A stretch of DNA of 64,000 bases from Deroplatys truncata (taxonomy: Eukaryota; Arthropoda; Insecta; Mantodea; Mantidae): the NCBI GenBank assembly GCA_030765065.1, contig CM060975.1, forward strand, positions 259,665,816 through 259,729,815, written 5' to 3'. The notes beneath the pieces are model-generated. The model ran no database searches. It was not told the origin of the DNA and saw only the letters and a program-made list of their open reading frames with translations. The translations under genes and the position numbers were made by a program. How positions within the stretch are numbered: the stretch's first letter is position 1; each line of letters opens with the position of its first letter. Positions 30,719-45,437 of this stretch are shown here, in pieces.

Positions 30719-31453
30719 TGTATGACAATGATTTGAGATGTTTGTTAATTATAAGCATTGTTAGGAAATAAGTTTACACGGCCTCACTGAAACTGACAAT
30801 AGGAGCGGGTAACAATGAGCGAGGGGGTGAGTTGTTTATTAATTAGAAGAGGCAAGCAAATGACGTCAGAGTGGCGTGCCTTTCTTTAGAAATGGAGGGA
30901 ATATCTTCCCTAGAGCATACGTGTTCATAAATTTGATTGGATAAAAAAATAGACGCTAATGTTGGCGCGTTTTATTAACCAATAACAGCTCGGTTATAAT
31001 CTTTAGGCATATCGGGTGAGGGAGTATAAATTATGAAGCCAAGAGACGGGTAACGTTCAGTCCAACAGAAGCACTCGCGGGTAATACGTCGCTCAGTCCT
31101 ACAGAATCATTCAGAAGTTAAACGTCGCTCAGTTCATCAGAATCATTCACGCGTTAAACGTCGCGCAGTTCTAAAAAATCTCTCGCGTCGTAAAGTTAGT
31201 TAAAAGATGTGAAATACGCGAATAAATAATGTACGGTAAATAAGTGATTATAGTTACATTCTAAAAATATAACAGTTTCAGTCGGGCGTGTATCAAGAGT
31301 AATTATATGAAATGAATAACGTGTGACGGCAATAAAGTGTAAAAACAAATTCTTTTATCAGTGTTATCTTTAGTAACAACTCCTTTCCGTTTACACAACC
31401 TGTTCAAGAGATTTGCTCGACTGAATAATAATAATAGCTAGCCGGAGCACAAT
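30719..31453 (+). mobile_element. LTR-like element, copy 2
   Basis: Inverted relative to the copy at 19.8-20.6 kb. It starts TGTATGACAATGATTTGAGA, carries GAGGGGGTGAGTTG, a TATA-like AGTATAAATT, an AATAAAGTG poly(A)-like signal near 31330, and ends CTAGCCGGAGCACA. About 735 bp, consistent with a solo LTR. No target duplication was found. Confidence 0.55.
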
Positions 31454-31614
31454 GAACCCAAAATGCAAAATAATAAAACAATAACAGGCGCTCTGCAATA
31501 AGATAACACGGAGTTACCGCGAAACATCGAAAAGAAACATTTTAAAACTTGTTCGTTAGTTGTCATTCTGGGATTATTAGTATTATTGTAGTTTTTTCAT
31601 TTTCTTAAAATTTA

Positions 31615-31845
31615 GCGTCCTTTAACCGGGCAAGTCACATCGGACGACGAATGAAATGGGTGAAATGATGCTTAAATGAGCCCGGGGACCATAGAGCTTA
31701 GAGTTACCCAACATTCATGTTTTCAGGATAAAGAAAAAACTCCTAACAAAAACCTTATCCGGGTAACTTACCCTAACCGAGATCGGAAATCGGGAGCTGT
31801 CGAATGTTAGTCAGACACGCTACACACCGCAGAGGTGGGTTTTGT
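31615..31845 (-). mobile_element. tRNA-derived SINE, copy 2
   Basis: Same family and orientation as the copy at 23353-23566: CGGACGACGAATGAAATGGG at the tail side, CCTTATCCGGGTAACTTACC in the middle and a box-B-like segment (reverse of GATCGGAAATCGGGAGC) near 31785. Confidence 0.75.
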
Positions 31846-31855
31846 CATTTTGAGT

Positions 31856-33865
31856 TGGGACATCCATGCTGTGTAATATGAAATACTTTGAAAAGTAGAA
31901 ACGTTTTGTTTACAAATTGCTGTCCACAAGGAAATGTTAATATTTTAAACCAAAATAGGAACTATCTTAAATTTGAGATTACTTGACATCTGTTTTTAAC
32001 CATCTGCATATATCTACTCAAGGAGAGTGAAAGGGGTGTAAATAGCCCCAGCTTAACTGGCGATTCTACATGTTGCACTAATCTTTTTCCTGTGAGCGCT
32101 AGGTTCACCGCAAAAATTTGGTTTGTAAGAGGCGTTTATTAGGACATTACTCTGTTATACATTTTAATGTAAAAACACATTTAATTTTACAACTGTTCTA
32201 GAAGTGAATATATTTTTCCTCCCTTTTTTGTTTTGCAAAGCAAATAGATTTTGCACAATTCGGAAATGAAGTTTCGTGGTGTACTGCTTTTGAGAACGTT
32301 GAGGAGAGATACCTGTCATACGTAACTAGGTCAGAACTGGGCATGACAATTTCGTCTAGGATGCCTTTCATATACCCCTACTACTTAGAAATTATGTTGC
32401 AGACTTGAGACACATCCAGCTAGAATTTACCAATTTAGAAATGTTATTCAGTCAACCACTTAGTGGTCAAGATATCAAAGATTCGTTATGCTTAAATATG
32501 TATGTTTTCTGGGAGAGTAGCATCTGAAAACGAATAATGGAGAGTTGAAGTTCCTTGCCGACTTGATTTGTGAACATATAAACAATGCAATGCAAACCAA
32601 TGCACTTATCATTAGGAATAGAATGTGTTAATGGCTACTACATGAGGACTGAGAATTCTAGATACTAGTCTAGATGAAGCGTAGTGTATAAACTGTGGCA
32701 TTATAAATTTTCACAATACTAGATGCATAGATGACAATACGCATTCCTAAAAGCAGGTCCATTTTCAGAATGATTTGACAACAATTTATGCCAGTGTTTA
32801 ATTTCGTTTTCTTGCGTCGAGTGCTCGTTAAAATTTACTTGAATATCTACTTTGCTTCACAGTATACGTTTGACATAGAACTCTTTTTTCAGTCATTCAT
32901 GATTTAATATTAGAGAAGATGGATTTTAAAACATAACGCTACCTCTACCTCCGAGCGACAGCGGCGTTGTTTACTTCATTCATACGACAGCTAGCCTGAC
33001 ACGGCAAACCTCGAGGGACCTGCTTCATGGTTGCCATACAGTGTATTGCAAATTATTTATTTTTTACAAAATGCTGGGATGTACCAAAAGCCGTGAAGCT
33101 TTTTTGTTGTTTTAATTGACTTCTATTCGTAATTTAAAGGCGGATATCTATTCCCCTTTCATCATGTAGGTAATAAGAGTGGGTGCGCGCGCTTTTCACG
33201 CAATGGCAAAATTATTGTTATGAAAGTTCGTATGCGCACTTTATTCATCCTATGTAATTTATATCCTGTGCATTTACTTCCCTTTCTGTAATTATGAAAT
33301 ATTTTATATGAAAAGAGAAGAAAGGGATAACAAACTTTAAACATCGTCTATTTTTAATCTAGTTCGTTAATTAATGGAAGTGCCAGTTTCAACTGATGCA
33401 CACCTCCTTCCCCTCGCGCTTATACCAAAGGTGCCAGATGAGAGATGAGCAAGTGAGAAAATGAAGTTATATTTGTCGTTGAATGCAGGCTGTTTCTAAT
33501 AAAGGCAGCCCTCTATTGATCTCTACCTTTCTAGAACGGTGAGAAATGTTCCACGTGAAGTCCTTCTTTGAACGCCACGTAGGACAAAGCAGCGGGTTTT
33601 GTTACAAAATTCTGCTCAAGCCAATGTTTACACTAGGTACAGAACTGTTTGTTCTGGAGCGCAGGATACGAGCACCACGTTCAATAGCCGATAAATTCTC
33701 GTCCCAAGCCTCAACTTCATTTATTTATGTAGATGCAATTACAATTGGTCCTTTTGAGCTACTAATTTAATTGCTGTATGCTCTTTCAGCCACTTTGCAT
33801 GAATATGCGGGTCAAGTCGCATTAAATATCTAAATGGGAATTATGATTACGCGTGAACAATTTTT
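31856..33865. other. Non-coding host DNA, nothing recognised
   Basis: No repeat shared with the rest of the window and no coding motif. Short ORFs at 33162-33344 and 33546-33770 show no known domain. Confidence 0.35.
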
Positions 33866-34686
33866 ACTTTCTTTACTACGTATAGTAAGTTGGGGAAGTA
33901 TTGTATTCCACCCAAAAATTCGATACCGAGATTTCACCAGAAATATATGTTTTGAAACCCCCTGAGTCCAAAAAAGTATTTTTGGAAATATGTCCGTGTG
34001 TGTGTGTCTATGAACAGCATAACTCAGAAACGAACAGTTGGATAAACACCAAACTTGGTATTTAGGTTCAGCATCTTCCAGAAATGCGACACGAAAGTTT
34101 TCAAGAAAATCCCCCCACCCCAGATTACCCTTTACATCGAACATTTTTCGAAAATTTTAATTTTCTTAAAAATGGCTCTAACGATTTTGATTAAAATATC
34201 ATATCTTTAAGATATTTTCATGGCAAATGAAACGTATATCTCGAATTTTCTGGGAATGTCTCTAAAATTATTCTTCATTGTGAACGACTTTTGCATAACT
34301 GGTAAACCATAAGAGATAGACAATACACAAAAATGTAGATCGCGTTAAAATACACAATTTATGTCATACACATTTTTTTTGTTGTTGAGTGAACCATTTT
34401 CGAGATATTGCTTGTTATTCCCTTAAAGTTTCCAATACTTTTTCTCAAATGGGAATTCGTTATTCATTTTTTTATGTCCTGGACGTACAAAGAGAATGGA
34501 ATGCGCCACATAGCAACCAGCTCTTAAAAGATTTGACTATCGCTTAAATACTACCATATTCCCCTTGCACCTACAAGAAAATTAGCAATAAGATTAACAT
34601 CTCGATTAACATGAAGCATATGGAGAATAAGTGTTTGTAAAAATAGTTTTACAAGAGTAGAGAAAGTCATGTGAGTGTAACACATG
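33866..34686 (+). mobile_element. Hairpin-ended AB repeat, single complete copy 2
   Basis: ACTTTCTTTACTACGTATAG start, a short GT tract near 34000, module B from about 34475, and the end AGTAGAGAAAGTCATGTGAG...CACAT. Same order as 14378-15203, length 821 bp. Confidence 0.75.
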
Positions 34687-35261
34687 ATATTTTTTTGTTT
34701 CGACCACATTGCCTGCAGTTGGCGTGATAATTTTGTTTTCTGATTCGTTGTATAGCATACGCGTATTATGTTAGAGGTAAGTCTGCCCACTAATAAATCC
34801 GCTATGCACAATCAAAGACTGAATTCACCGCATTTAAACCTATAAATAAATTTTATCCAAAATATACTTTTCTCCATATATAAATGGTTTCATTAAAAAT
34901 GTTTTTAAAATAAAACCGTATGAATATACTATTCCATGCAAAGCTACGGTATAACACACCAAAGCAAGACGTGGTATATCTACTACCGGCGTTATACATT
35001 AAGATACTATGTGCATGTGATAGTGTTTGTTTATATCGGGTATTCCCTTAGGAGGTATGTATGTACAAATATGCATGAAACATTTTAATACCGTTTTAGC
35101 CTCTTTCCTGCAGCAGGAATTATATACCAGGCGAGTCTTCTCAGCCTGTGGATTGAGAAGTTATGCAGTCCTGGCGTTGTACAGGATATGCCGTAAACAC
35201 TGTCTATTGCATGGCGTCGTATCAATTTCGCCCGAAATGACTGCTTTGCACCGCTATACTG

Positions 35262-36052
35262 TAGTGACTTGCACTCGTAGTGCAACAGTGTGCGCGTTGG
35301 TTTTCAGTGGTGAAGGCTCAGGTTCGAATACTGCCACTTGAAGGTACTTTTTATGTTTAGTAACTTTAACGAGAACTGATAGTTTGGCATGGAAGTTTCG
35401 TTTCACTTAATTAGTTTAATTATGTGAATTTACTTAAAACACACATTGTTACTTTTTGGAATATGCTTTAATGAACATAATAAATAAATGCAAGAAATGA
35501 ATAAAAAAGCTCATTTATTCGCAGGCGTGATTTGAACTTCCGACCTTCAACATGACTTTTCAGCATGTTAATCATTGCGCTTTTAGAGCAGGTTAGCAAC
35601 GACACCACAATAGACCTAATCAGCGGGTTGGTGTTTGCGTGTCAGCACCTGCATTTCGCACCGTCTATTAAATGTAGGGTTGCCCAGTTACCAGTTTTAT
35701 ATATAATATTATGTATGTGTGCATTCCATACTTATCGTCACATCATATTTCAAATACGATGTATTAAGGAAAGTGTTATTGAAGTACTTAAGTGATGGAA
35801 CGCAGTAAATTTGCATTTATTATTATTATTATTATTATTATTTCACTTTCTTTCTAGGAGCCTTGTTTCGACGGAATTTTGAATTTTTTATTTGTATAAA
35901 TATAGTTTACGCTGATTACGATATCGTAACAGCGGCTGAATAACTGACCACACACACCGCAAATGAGAAAAATTCCCACCCTCCATCCGGGAATCCAACC
36001 CGGGATCCCTCGCACAGCAGGCAGGTACCGAATGAGCTACGGGCAGCCCTAT
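35262..36052. repeat. Three tRNA-like (SINE head) segments
   Basis: Plus strand about 35262-35341: CTCAGGTTCGAATACTGCC as box B. Minus strand about 35520-35590: GGTCGGAAGTTCAAATCACG. Minus strand about 35965-36050: GTAGCTCATTCGGTACCTGC (box A) and CCCGGGTTGGATTCCCGG (box B). Each has box A/B spacing typical of tRNA-derived SINEs; none folds convincingly as a full tRNA by eye. A (TTA)n tract is at 35816-35843. Confidence 0.5.
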
Positions 36053-36059
36053 ATTAGCG

Positions 36060-39000
36060 ATCTTATTGTAAGCATGACGAGACTGCTATGGTATCTATCA
36101 CTGCTTGCTTGTCACGCGATAATATCTTCGGTATAAGCATCTAACAACATTGCAATTCATTTTAGTTCCTTTTATTGAACGTTTAAATAAAAATAGACGG
36201 TTTAGTTGTTCGTCACGATTATTAATTAATGTTAAGTAAAATCACTTTTGTTTTATTGCATTTCCCTGAATTGATAAATAGAAATATCCTCTTATTTTAT
36301 TTGTTCTTACTGAAAGATTCGATAGGCACTTCAATTTGTTTTATATCTTATAGTTATAAAGACTATACGATTAATATTATAATGCATAAAGGTTATACTG
36401 AAACCTATTTGGTTTTTGTATTAAGTCCGTAATAAGCAACTGTTTAAGCTAAAACGTTTATTTTCTTTTGTTGTTTCTTTCAAACTCGAGTGTGCTTTGA
36501 TTTTAGTTACTTTAATTAAACATTAAACATTTATCTGAAAACACAGGAAATAATTGCCTTGGGAATTAAACACCATTGGCAAAAGCAATCTTTCTCATAA
36601 TGCAACAATAATGTTTCAGCTGTATCGGAATAAAAACGCCCGTTCTGCTCTGTGGTGGGCCTGAAAATAACCGTCAAGTGTTTTTTTCCACGCATCCGTA
36701 AGGGAAAACGTGTTGTTGCCAAACATCTCTGCATTTCATAGTGTGTGTTTTTGCAAATCTACTAAAGAAAGAACAAAATTTTTTATAAAATATTTCATTG
36801 TAGTCGATATCTGTTTCTTCTTTAACGGATGACAGCTTATACCTCTTCCAACCGGAGACATTGACGTATTTAGGACTGGCGAAGGATAACCCTAAGAATT
36901 TCGTGCACCTAGGACCTACGTTTACAATGAACGGAAAATGACGCAAGAAAACTGATGTCAGGAAGCATAAGCCAGTAATGAAAGCAGCAGGGGCTCTCCG
37001 GTTACGTAGCAGAGTTCCAAATATGCTTGTAGGAATGCTGGGCACTGTATATGGACAAGCAATTAGATCCGCGATGACAAATGAGGCAAACGTGTGTGTC
37101 CAGAGTTAAAACGGGAATCTGGATCAACTCTGGTGCGAATTATAAAAAACAATTGAAGGCAGGTAGAGGCAAGTTCGGCTGTGGAATTATGAGGGATTTC
37201 AGGGTTCATGGTGAGACGACAGAGCAGTCAAACTCTGGGTGAGAATTGTTCTTGGAGATCAACCTCTAATGAGAATGGTCTGCTTTCATGGGCAGTTAGG
37301 GGCGTGATGGCGGGTCAGGGAACCAGACGGAGCATGAAGGAGGATTGAGAACCGCCTGAAGGATTTTAACAGATAAAATATAATTGCGCATTGTACCTCG
37401 TTGGAGGTACAATGAGACTAAAATCGGAATGAGGCACAGAGGAACATATCAAATCAGGGGCTAAATTCGTTAGACGGAGCTGGCGCTGAAGTTTGCTGAT
37501 GGAAACGGTACGAATGCTTAATTGCGTGAAGAGAAATATTGGATGCATGTGTATCTTGGTGCTCTATACCCTATGATGATAAGTTTTGGTGCTTATTTGC
37601 TGCCCAGAGGAGTGAATCTTATTTGAATACTTTCCCTAATGATGAACTTGGAAATAGAAGTGCATAAGGATAAATTACGTAATGATTGGCTGTGGTTTAA
37701 CTTGCAATTTGTTAACATCATTACGTATTCCAAATTTAACAATTAAATGGATTGTGTTATCTTTCTTTATTTGGCTTGCTTTAATCATCTGACTCCACTT
37801 TGACACAACGAAAGTATTTAGAAACCAGAATCTTGAAAGACATAAGAAAGGTTAAAAAATTCCAAGTTCGTTCTTTCTCATATAATGGCAATTCTTTGGA
37901 ACAGTTAATACTTTACAAATTAACTTTAAAAATAATACAGTAACCTAACTCCTTTACGTTTAAATTTAGTGAAAGCGCACGATAAACGAGACGTCCAGTC
38001 TTAAGCACGAAATTTTGTATTACTTATAACCAAAGATGCTGAGAAAGAAAAGTTTACCAAGTTCGAAAATGCTGGAGGCTCGAAGATTACATCGTCCCTA
38101 GGCGTGTCTTAATCGTCAGGTTAATTGCCTTCTTGTGTCCCGACGACGGACTCTGCTTCAGCCCGTCACCAGTTCGAGGGAGGAAGGGTGATGTCATACG
38201 CCACTCAGACTGCCTCCAATGCCGGATCTTGTCACTCGAACCAATGATCTCTCTTGAACATCATAGAAGATAATCTCCGTGCAGTCAATTCGAGGACTGG
38301 AACGTAGTTCTTGTAAGGGGGCGTGAAGTGGCACTAACATACGAGAGGGGAATAGACGGCTAAGTATTTTACACGATTCATTTCTGGTTCGAATAGCGAG
38401 TTAAGGGCACGCTGGAGGCTACTGGCAGGCAGAGAAGTCTAGGAGAGGTTGGGCAAATTTCTGATTTAGGTCTTCTGAAGTCTGGGAAAGTTGATACTGG
38501 GAAGTAAGAGTGTGAATATAGCTAAATGTATCCTGCTGGATGCTTATACTTTACTGTTACGTTATTTTATTATTATTTATATTCAGACATTATGACTACG
38601 TTGTATTAACTTACACTTCTTTACTGTTCTTTAGACGCATTTAATGCACATAATGCATTTTAATAAGGTTTTCTCCCGTTTCATGTTTTGTTCTTAATGA
38701 AAGTGCTCTACTTGATTATGTTTATCTTAGTCTAATTGTTATGTTTTATTGAAGTGAGTTTATTTTTCTCGCTTATATTGTTATTCTGTGTATTACAAAA
38801 GGACACACTACTGTCGGTACCGTACTGTTGTTAAAGATTAATGTCTGTGTACTTAAATTAATACATTTATACGTAAAGATCCCTTTAGGGTTACTATTGA
38901 ATCAAGTAGCAAGGAGAAAACAACCTAATGTGTCCCACTTCAATTATGAGAGTTGTAGTCACTTCTTGTAAAACCAGAAACTCTATAACATTGAAGGTGT

Positions 39001-42000
39001 GTTATTGTTTCAGTTGACTGTATATTCTAATTTTCAAGAAAATGAAACTATTCTTCAACAGGCATTCAGATGGTACGGAATTTTTAACCAACCCTGTAAG
39101 TTTTACACCCTGTAGCGTATCTTTCATGCTAAGCCGACTAGTCTTTTCGTTTCTCTCTCTCTCTTTATCTTTTCAGTGTAAACGTTTGTGTCGAACTGTA
39201 AAGAGGGAACCGCGTGTTCTTTTGGATTTATATTTTTTTTCTAAACCTTCTTAGCAAACTGTTGAGGTCAGGAGTTTCTGTTCTCATTAACGTTGAAAAA
39301 AAGTTAAGAAAACGTTTCTTTAAACATAATGTGCCTGAGAGACGAAAATGTGAGAGTCCCTGGATGAGATGGAAGTCACTTCGAAAGTAAAGAATACCGT
39401 TTGCTCATTTTTTTGCTAAAAATCCAAAATGTGTTTCCAGCACGCTCTCAATTGTGCGTTTGTAATCATTAAACAAACCCGATACCTCGAGTTTTATTTC
39501 ACACACCACATCATTTTCGTTGCTTACTCCCTTTTCTGGTGCTTCTTTCTTCCTCATTAATATTTTTTACGGCGGTAGCTCTGAGAGACCTTCATTAGCA
39601 CTGATGAGAAGGAGCTTGGAGGATGCAAGTGGAGTGGAAATAATTCCTTCCTTTCTGCAGCAAACAATGGAGGCAAACAAACCTCTGATTACGGTTTCAC
39701 ACGGAAGAAATGCAGAAAGCAAGTATAATGGAAAAGGGCGAAGGTAAAGTGGCAATGTAAACATTGGTGGTAGTCGGCTGTTTTTGTTGTTTTGTACACA
39801 GAGAGAGAAAATAGGTTTTAATTTCCTTTCGTTTTAAAACGTACTAAGTTGAAATTTTCCGCACATATCGAAGAATGACATTCTATAAAAATGTGGGAGA
39901 AAAGCATCGAAAGCAAGTTTTATTGTACTCTGTGTGGAAAATATTTTGTTATTTACTAGGGCGAGAGGTACTTATTTACAAACTGTAGGAAAAATAGGGC
40001 TTCGCGCTTCAATGACTTTTTTCCCCGTACTACGTAATAATATAGGTATGGAAAAACATATTTCATAATAATCTTAATGCGCATATCCAACCAAGGCGAC
40101 TTACACGCCTCCATATGCACGGTAGAGGTGGGCAATCACCCCAGCGATACGGGAAAGCCTCGCACTTCCTTCAACTGTAATGTTGGTTTACTAGTTTGCC
40201 TACCGAATCTCCTGCATTCCCCACTATTGAGAGTAGATATTGGAACAACAACAATAATTATAATAAAACAATATTTATTCAGTGCTAAGTCCAATACGTA
40301 ATGGAGTATATGGAAACTGACCCTGGCCACTTACCCCATAGATCTCCAGATATTACAGTTTAATTTACACTTTTCTCTTCTCTCTTTAATATTTTCAACA
40401 ACCTCCCATTTACAGTAATGAGACTAAAATCCTAACATTTGTCGACAGACCAATTCTATTTCAACCTAGCCTTCCAAAGAGAAATTCTCCTAATTGCCTT
40501 ATCTGCGATTGATCTGTAAACATTTTCCTAATCACTACAGCTTTATTATATGTAAGTCATTTTTCTTTGATTAATTTCTTCCTCCACTCATTGGTTCCAC
40601 TACATTTCATCTTCGTTATTCCAACAGATTTGGCATATACTTTCATAACATTTCCTTTTTGCCGCCTTAGTTTCCACACCCCTAGCCGGAACCATGGAAT
40701 GGCTTCCCTCTCCTTTTTTATTACATATATATATATATAAATACATATTTTTCTTTGTTTGGTTCTGTCTTAATCATTATATAAAAGGTTAATGACCTCC
40801 TCTCATTCCTCTCAGCCCAAATGTTTTGACTATTCATATCTTCAAACTAGATGGGCATATTTCCAAAACCTCTGTACCATTCCAAGCGTTTGCCCTCATA
40901 TATCTCTTAAAGCAATCTTCTCCAACTGGTCCTTAACTTTACTCAGCCCATACTTGGCCTATACTCGTGCCGAAAAATTCCAAACCAGGCATATTCCGTG
41001 GCTGAGAACCAGGACATAATGCTTCAACCCACCACGCCATGCTGCAGGATCTATTTCTTCAGACTGTGTCGAATTTCACATGCTTACATTTTTCAAAAGA
41101 ATGCGGTAAATGGAGCTTTACACTGCCACATTTCCTTACGCTTCTGAAGCTCTACCTACTTGAAAACAGAATCAGAAACCTTTACAGTACATGCAAGCAT
41201 CTACATAGATAGTACCAATGGAGACAAGTAGACCCCTCCTAGTCGTGTTGAGGGGGTGTCCTAGTGATCGGATTGTCGATACAGGTAGAACCACCTTCAT
41301 AAGAGAGGAATAAGGGAGAAAGGCGCCAAAAAGTGGGACATTTCAGGATTTTGAGGGATACCGAGAAAAGAAAATTAGCAGTCTTTTACATTTTATAAAT
41401 CAACAGGTTGTTTTATTACGCATCTGTGCAATACATTATCAAATCAGAAAGCACCGAGAAGAGCTCGTTGTAATAACATAGGTACATAATAAATGACCAA
41501 AAATAGTGCTAGGCCTACTAAAATATTTCTCGCATATTAAAAAATACTGAATATTGTGACTGCACTGCGCTACAGAGATCAAAGCAGTTTTATTTTCTAC
41601 CCTATGGATTTATTTTTAAGTACCTGCATAACGACGCTGAATACTATTATTTATGCTTAAAGGTGTATTTATTGTGCATGTTAAAATTTCTTTATCACTG
41701 AGTCCAGATAAGAATTGTTTACATGATAACAAAATTACTTTTTACTTGAAGCTCTGCTAAATGTATCTTTATAAAGCCTATTTTTAATACCTTACTATGG
41801 CGTTTGCCCCTGTCTGAAAGTTTGTTCAGAAAATGCATTGATTGGTGGAGAGCATAATTACCAATTATTGAAACTTTCGAAAACCTGACTAAAGAAAGAG
41901 AAGACAAAAGACTAACGAAATTTTGGGACAAATGCTGTTCCGCAAAGTCCCAAAATGCGGGATTGTCCCGCGAAGTTCGGGGCGCTTGGTCAACGCTGAC

Positions 42001-42500
42001 GAGACTCCGCAGTAAAGTAATATACGTAACTTCTTAAAAGCTTCAGGTCCGACTTCTCGTGTTGCTCCAATTATGAGGCTTAGGAAGCTATAGTGATGTT
42101 TTCCACAATCAGTTGCATTCTAGTACCCGCTGTTTGCTACCAGACCCCTCGGTATCTACTACATGCTCTAGGGTAGAGGTAAGGCGTGTTGAGCCTGAAA
42201 TGACAGACAAATATTTCTCAGGATGAAATTTTTAAGTGTCTAACTATCATCTTTGCTTCTCTCCAATTAAGGGTTTTTACTCACGAAAAAAATCCATCGT
42301 CCTCCTCTTAAATCTAAGACCTCGGTTGTTGGAAGCTAGCATAGTAATCAAGACACCATGGAAGACAAGGTAACATAATATGTTATTCTCGACTATGCCA
42401 AAATGCAGTATTTATACGACTGGTAGCAGTACTTTAATGGGCCTCATTAAAGTACACCTATTCATTAAAGTATTGGTATTCGACCAATCAGAAGTGGCCA
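36060..42500. other. Non-coding host DNA, mostly unrecognised
   Basis: A long stretch of unique-looking AT-rich DNA. An (AT)n run is near 40728-40740 and a small perfect hairpin GCGGGATTGTCCCGC at 41957-41971. None of the short ORFs (up to 123 codons at 36674-37045 minus) shows a motif I recognise. Confidence 0.35.
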
Positions 42501-42519
42501 CCTAACATTGTGAAAGCGC

Positions 42520-42660
42520 AAGTATCGATTATTCTGCGTAGCACAACTCTAGCAACTTTGTTTGACACAGGTGCTACAAGGTCATTGTATTGTAACCATA
42601 GATAAAGGAATAACGATTGTAACACATCACTCAAACCAGAAACGAATGCTTATGAAACCT
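42520..42660 (+). pseudogene. Possible retroviral-type aspartic protease relic (LTR retrotransposon)
   Basis: The plus-strand frame reads TTLATLFDTGATRSLYC, with the DTGA codons at 42564-42575. LFDTGA(T/S) followed by a small hydrophobic patch is the catalytic signature of Ty3/Gypsy-type proteases. The frame is short and ends in a stop; no reverse transcriptase is seen beside it. Confidence 0.4.
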
Positions 42661-43641
42661 TTAATTTAGATACATGGTCAGCATAAACAGTCGTATGAAA
42701 CTTGACTATAATGGAGTCTCGTTGGATAGTATACTATTATCTGTAGTTTTGCATGGTTTATTTTTCAGCAATAAAAGTGTTCATCAATTTTATATATAAA
42801 TTTTAAATTGATAAAGTGGTTTTTCAACTGCTTTCTTTGATTTGTCTGGAATAGTTTGTTGAACATCGCTTTTACATCTAAATCTTCCTCTAGGATTATT
42901 TCATCTATCGAGTGACTGTTGAATGACATTAATTCTCTCATAATGCTGTCGACTGAATTGGGTGCTCCGAACTGAACATATCGTCAACTTAATATTTGTT
43001 TAATAGAAATAATGAGGTTCTCTTTAGTATGAAACAACATTCGCTTCTAAATTCTGGCCGATTCAAAATAGGTAAGTAACTCATCTTTGGTAAAGTAAAA
43101 TCTCATCTTTGGACTTTGTGACTTAAAATAACCAATACTGGAATATTGCAGATTAAAACGCGTTTACTTCACCGTAATGTAAAATTACAGAACTCACTTT
43201 GTTTTACACTACGTCGCACTTCAGCATTGTGGCTATTTTAATCATTCCACAAAGAAAACAATTTATAGTAAAAAGTTTCCCAATGTGTCCTTACATGAAG
43301 GCAAAACAACGCAATATGTAGATGTTTACTTAACATGTAATAATCACTGCGTCGATCCAACATTCAGCTAGGACTGCAACATTTCATTTAATTCAAAAAA
43401 TGAAATTTCGAAAATGAGTGCTACAGTACTTATTTATCTAGCTTGTGAAGAAAGCGTTGCAGCTCCTTATCAGTGAGATTTGTCTGTCTGAGCCTTAGGA
43501 AAGCGGTAGATAAAGTAAAAGCATTGTTTCTGAATGCGTGTGAATTATTTCCGATGAACTCTAGAAGTTGATGAGAGATTCGTTGAGGTTTTAGTGGTGC
43601 TATTAAGAATATCCTTTCCTGCAACATATTTAGAAAAATCT

Positions 43642-45437
43642 GATGTGTTACACTCACATAACTTTCTCTACTCTTGTACAACCTAATTTTACAAACGCCT
43701 ATTCTCCATATGCTTCATGTTAATCGAGATATCGAGATGTTAATCTTATTGATAATTTTCTTGTAGATGCAAGGGGAATATGGTAGCTTTTAAGCGATAG
43801 TCAAATATTTTAACGCTGGTTGCTATGTGGGGCATTCCATTCTCTTTGCATGTCCAGAACATAAAAAAATCTGATGTGTTACACTCACATGACTTTCTCT
43901 ACTCTTGTACAATCTATTTTTACAAACGCTTATTCTCCATATGCTTCATGTTAATCGAGATATCGAGATGTCGATCTTATTGGTAATTTTCTTGTAGATG
44001 CAAGGGGAATATGGTAGCTTTTAAGCGATAGTCAAATATTTTATCGCTGGTTGCTATGTGGAGCATTCCATTCTCTTTGCATGTCTAGGACACAAAAAAA
44101 AATGAATAACGAATTTGAGAAAAAGTATAAGTATTGGAAAATTTAAGGAAATAACAAGCAATATCTCGAAAACGGTTCACTCAACAAAAGAAATGTATAT
44201 GATATAAGTTGTGTATTTTAACGCGATCTACATTTTTTGTGTAGTAAAATTTTGTCTATCTCTTATGGTTTACCAGTTATGCAAAAGTCGTTCACAATGA
44301 AGAATACTTTTGGAGACATTCCCAGAAATTTCGAGATATACATTTCATTTCTCATGACATTATCTTAAACATATGATATTTTCATCAAAATCGTTAGAGC
44401 CATTTTTGAGAAAATTAAAATTTTCGAAAAATCTTCCATGTAAAGGGTAGTCTGGGGTGAGGGGATTTTCTTGAAAACTTTCGTGTCGCATCTCTGGAAG
44501 ATACTGAACCTAAATACCAAGTTTGGTGCTTATCCGACTGTTCGTTTTTGAGTTATGCTGTTCACAGACACACAGACACACACACAGACACACACACACA
44601 CACACACAGACACACACACACACACAGACACACACACGGACATGTTTCCAAAAATGCTTTTTTTGGATTCAGGAGGTCTCAAAACATGTATTTCCGGTGA
44701 AATCTCGGTATCGAATTTTTGGGTGGAATGCAATACTTCCCCTACTTACTATACGTAGTAGAGAAAGTAAAAATGAATAACGAATTTGAGAAAAAGTATA
44801 AGTATTGGAAAATTTAAGGGAATAACAAGCAATATCTCGCAAACGGTTCACTCAACAAAAGAAATGTATATGACATAAATTGTGTATTTTAACGCGATCT
44901 ACATTTTTCGTGTAGTAAAATTTTGTCTATCTCTTATGGTTTACCAGTTATGAAAAAGTCGTTCATAATGAAGAATACTTTTGGAGACATTCCCAGAAAA
45001 TTCGAGATATACATTTTATTTGTCATGACAATATCTTAAACATATGATATTTTAATCAAAATCGTTAGAGCCGTTTTTGAGAAAATTAAAATTTTCGAAA
45101 AATGTTCCATGTAAAGGGTAATCTGGGGTGGGGGGATTTTCTTGAAAACCTTCGTTTCGCATCTCTGGAAGATACTGAACCTAAATACCAAGTTTGGTGC
45201 TTATCCGATTGTTCGTTTTTGAGTTATGCTGTTCACAGACACACACACAGACACACACACAGACACACACACACACACAGACACACACACACACAGACAC
45301 ACACACGGACATGTTTCTAAAAATGCTTTTTTTGGATTCAGGAGGTCTCAAAACGTGTATTTCCGGTGAAATCTCGGTATCGAATTTTTGGGTGGAATGC
45401 AATACTTCCCCTACTTACTATACGTAGTAGAGAAAGT
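43642..45437 (-). mobile_element. Left arm of AB-repeat array (two B and two A modules, inverted)
   Basis: On the plus strand: B' from GATGTGTTACACTCACAT at 43642, a second B' from 43873 to about 44095, A' about 44100-44768 and A' about 44772-45437, the last two ending TACTATACGTAGTAGAGAAAGT. Each A' holds a (CA)n/(CAGA)n tract (44566-44640 and 45235-45310). Modules follow each other head-to-tail with a few bases of junction. Confidence 0.8.

Noticed and set aside
35965-36050. Functional tRNA gene on the minus strand
   Set aside because: Box A and B are good, but no convincing acceptor stem was seen, and similar heads occur as SINE parts elsewhere.
44566-45310. CRISPR-like array
   Set aside because: The regular short repeats are eukaryotic (CA)n-type microsatellites without spacers.
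44523-45427. His-Thr-repeat ORFs in the AB array as genes
   Set aside because: They are translations of CA/CAGA microsatellites in a multi-copy repeat; no independent support.
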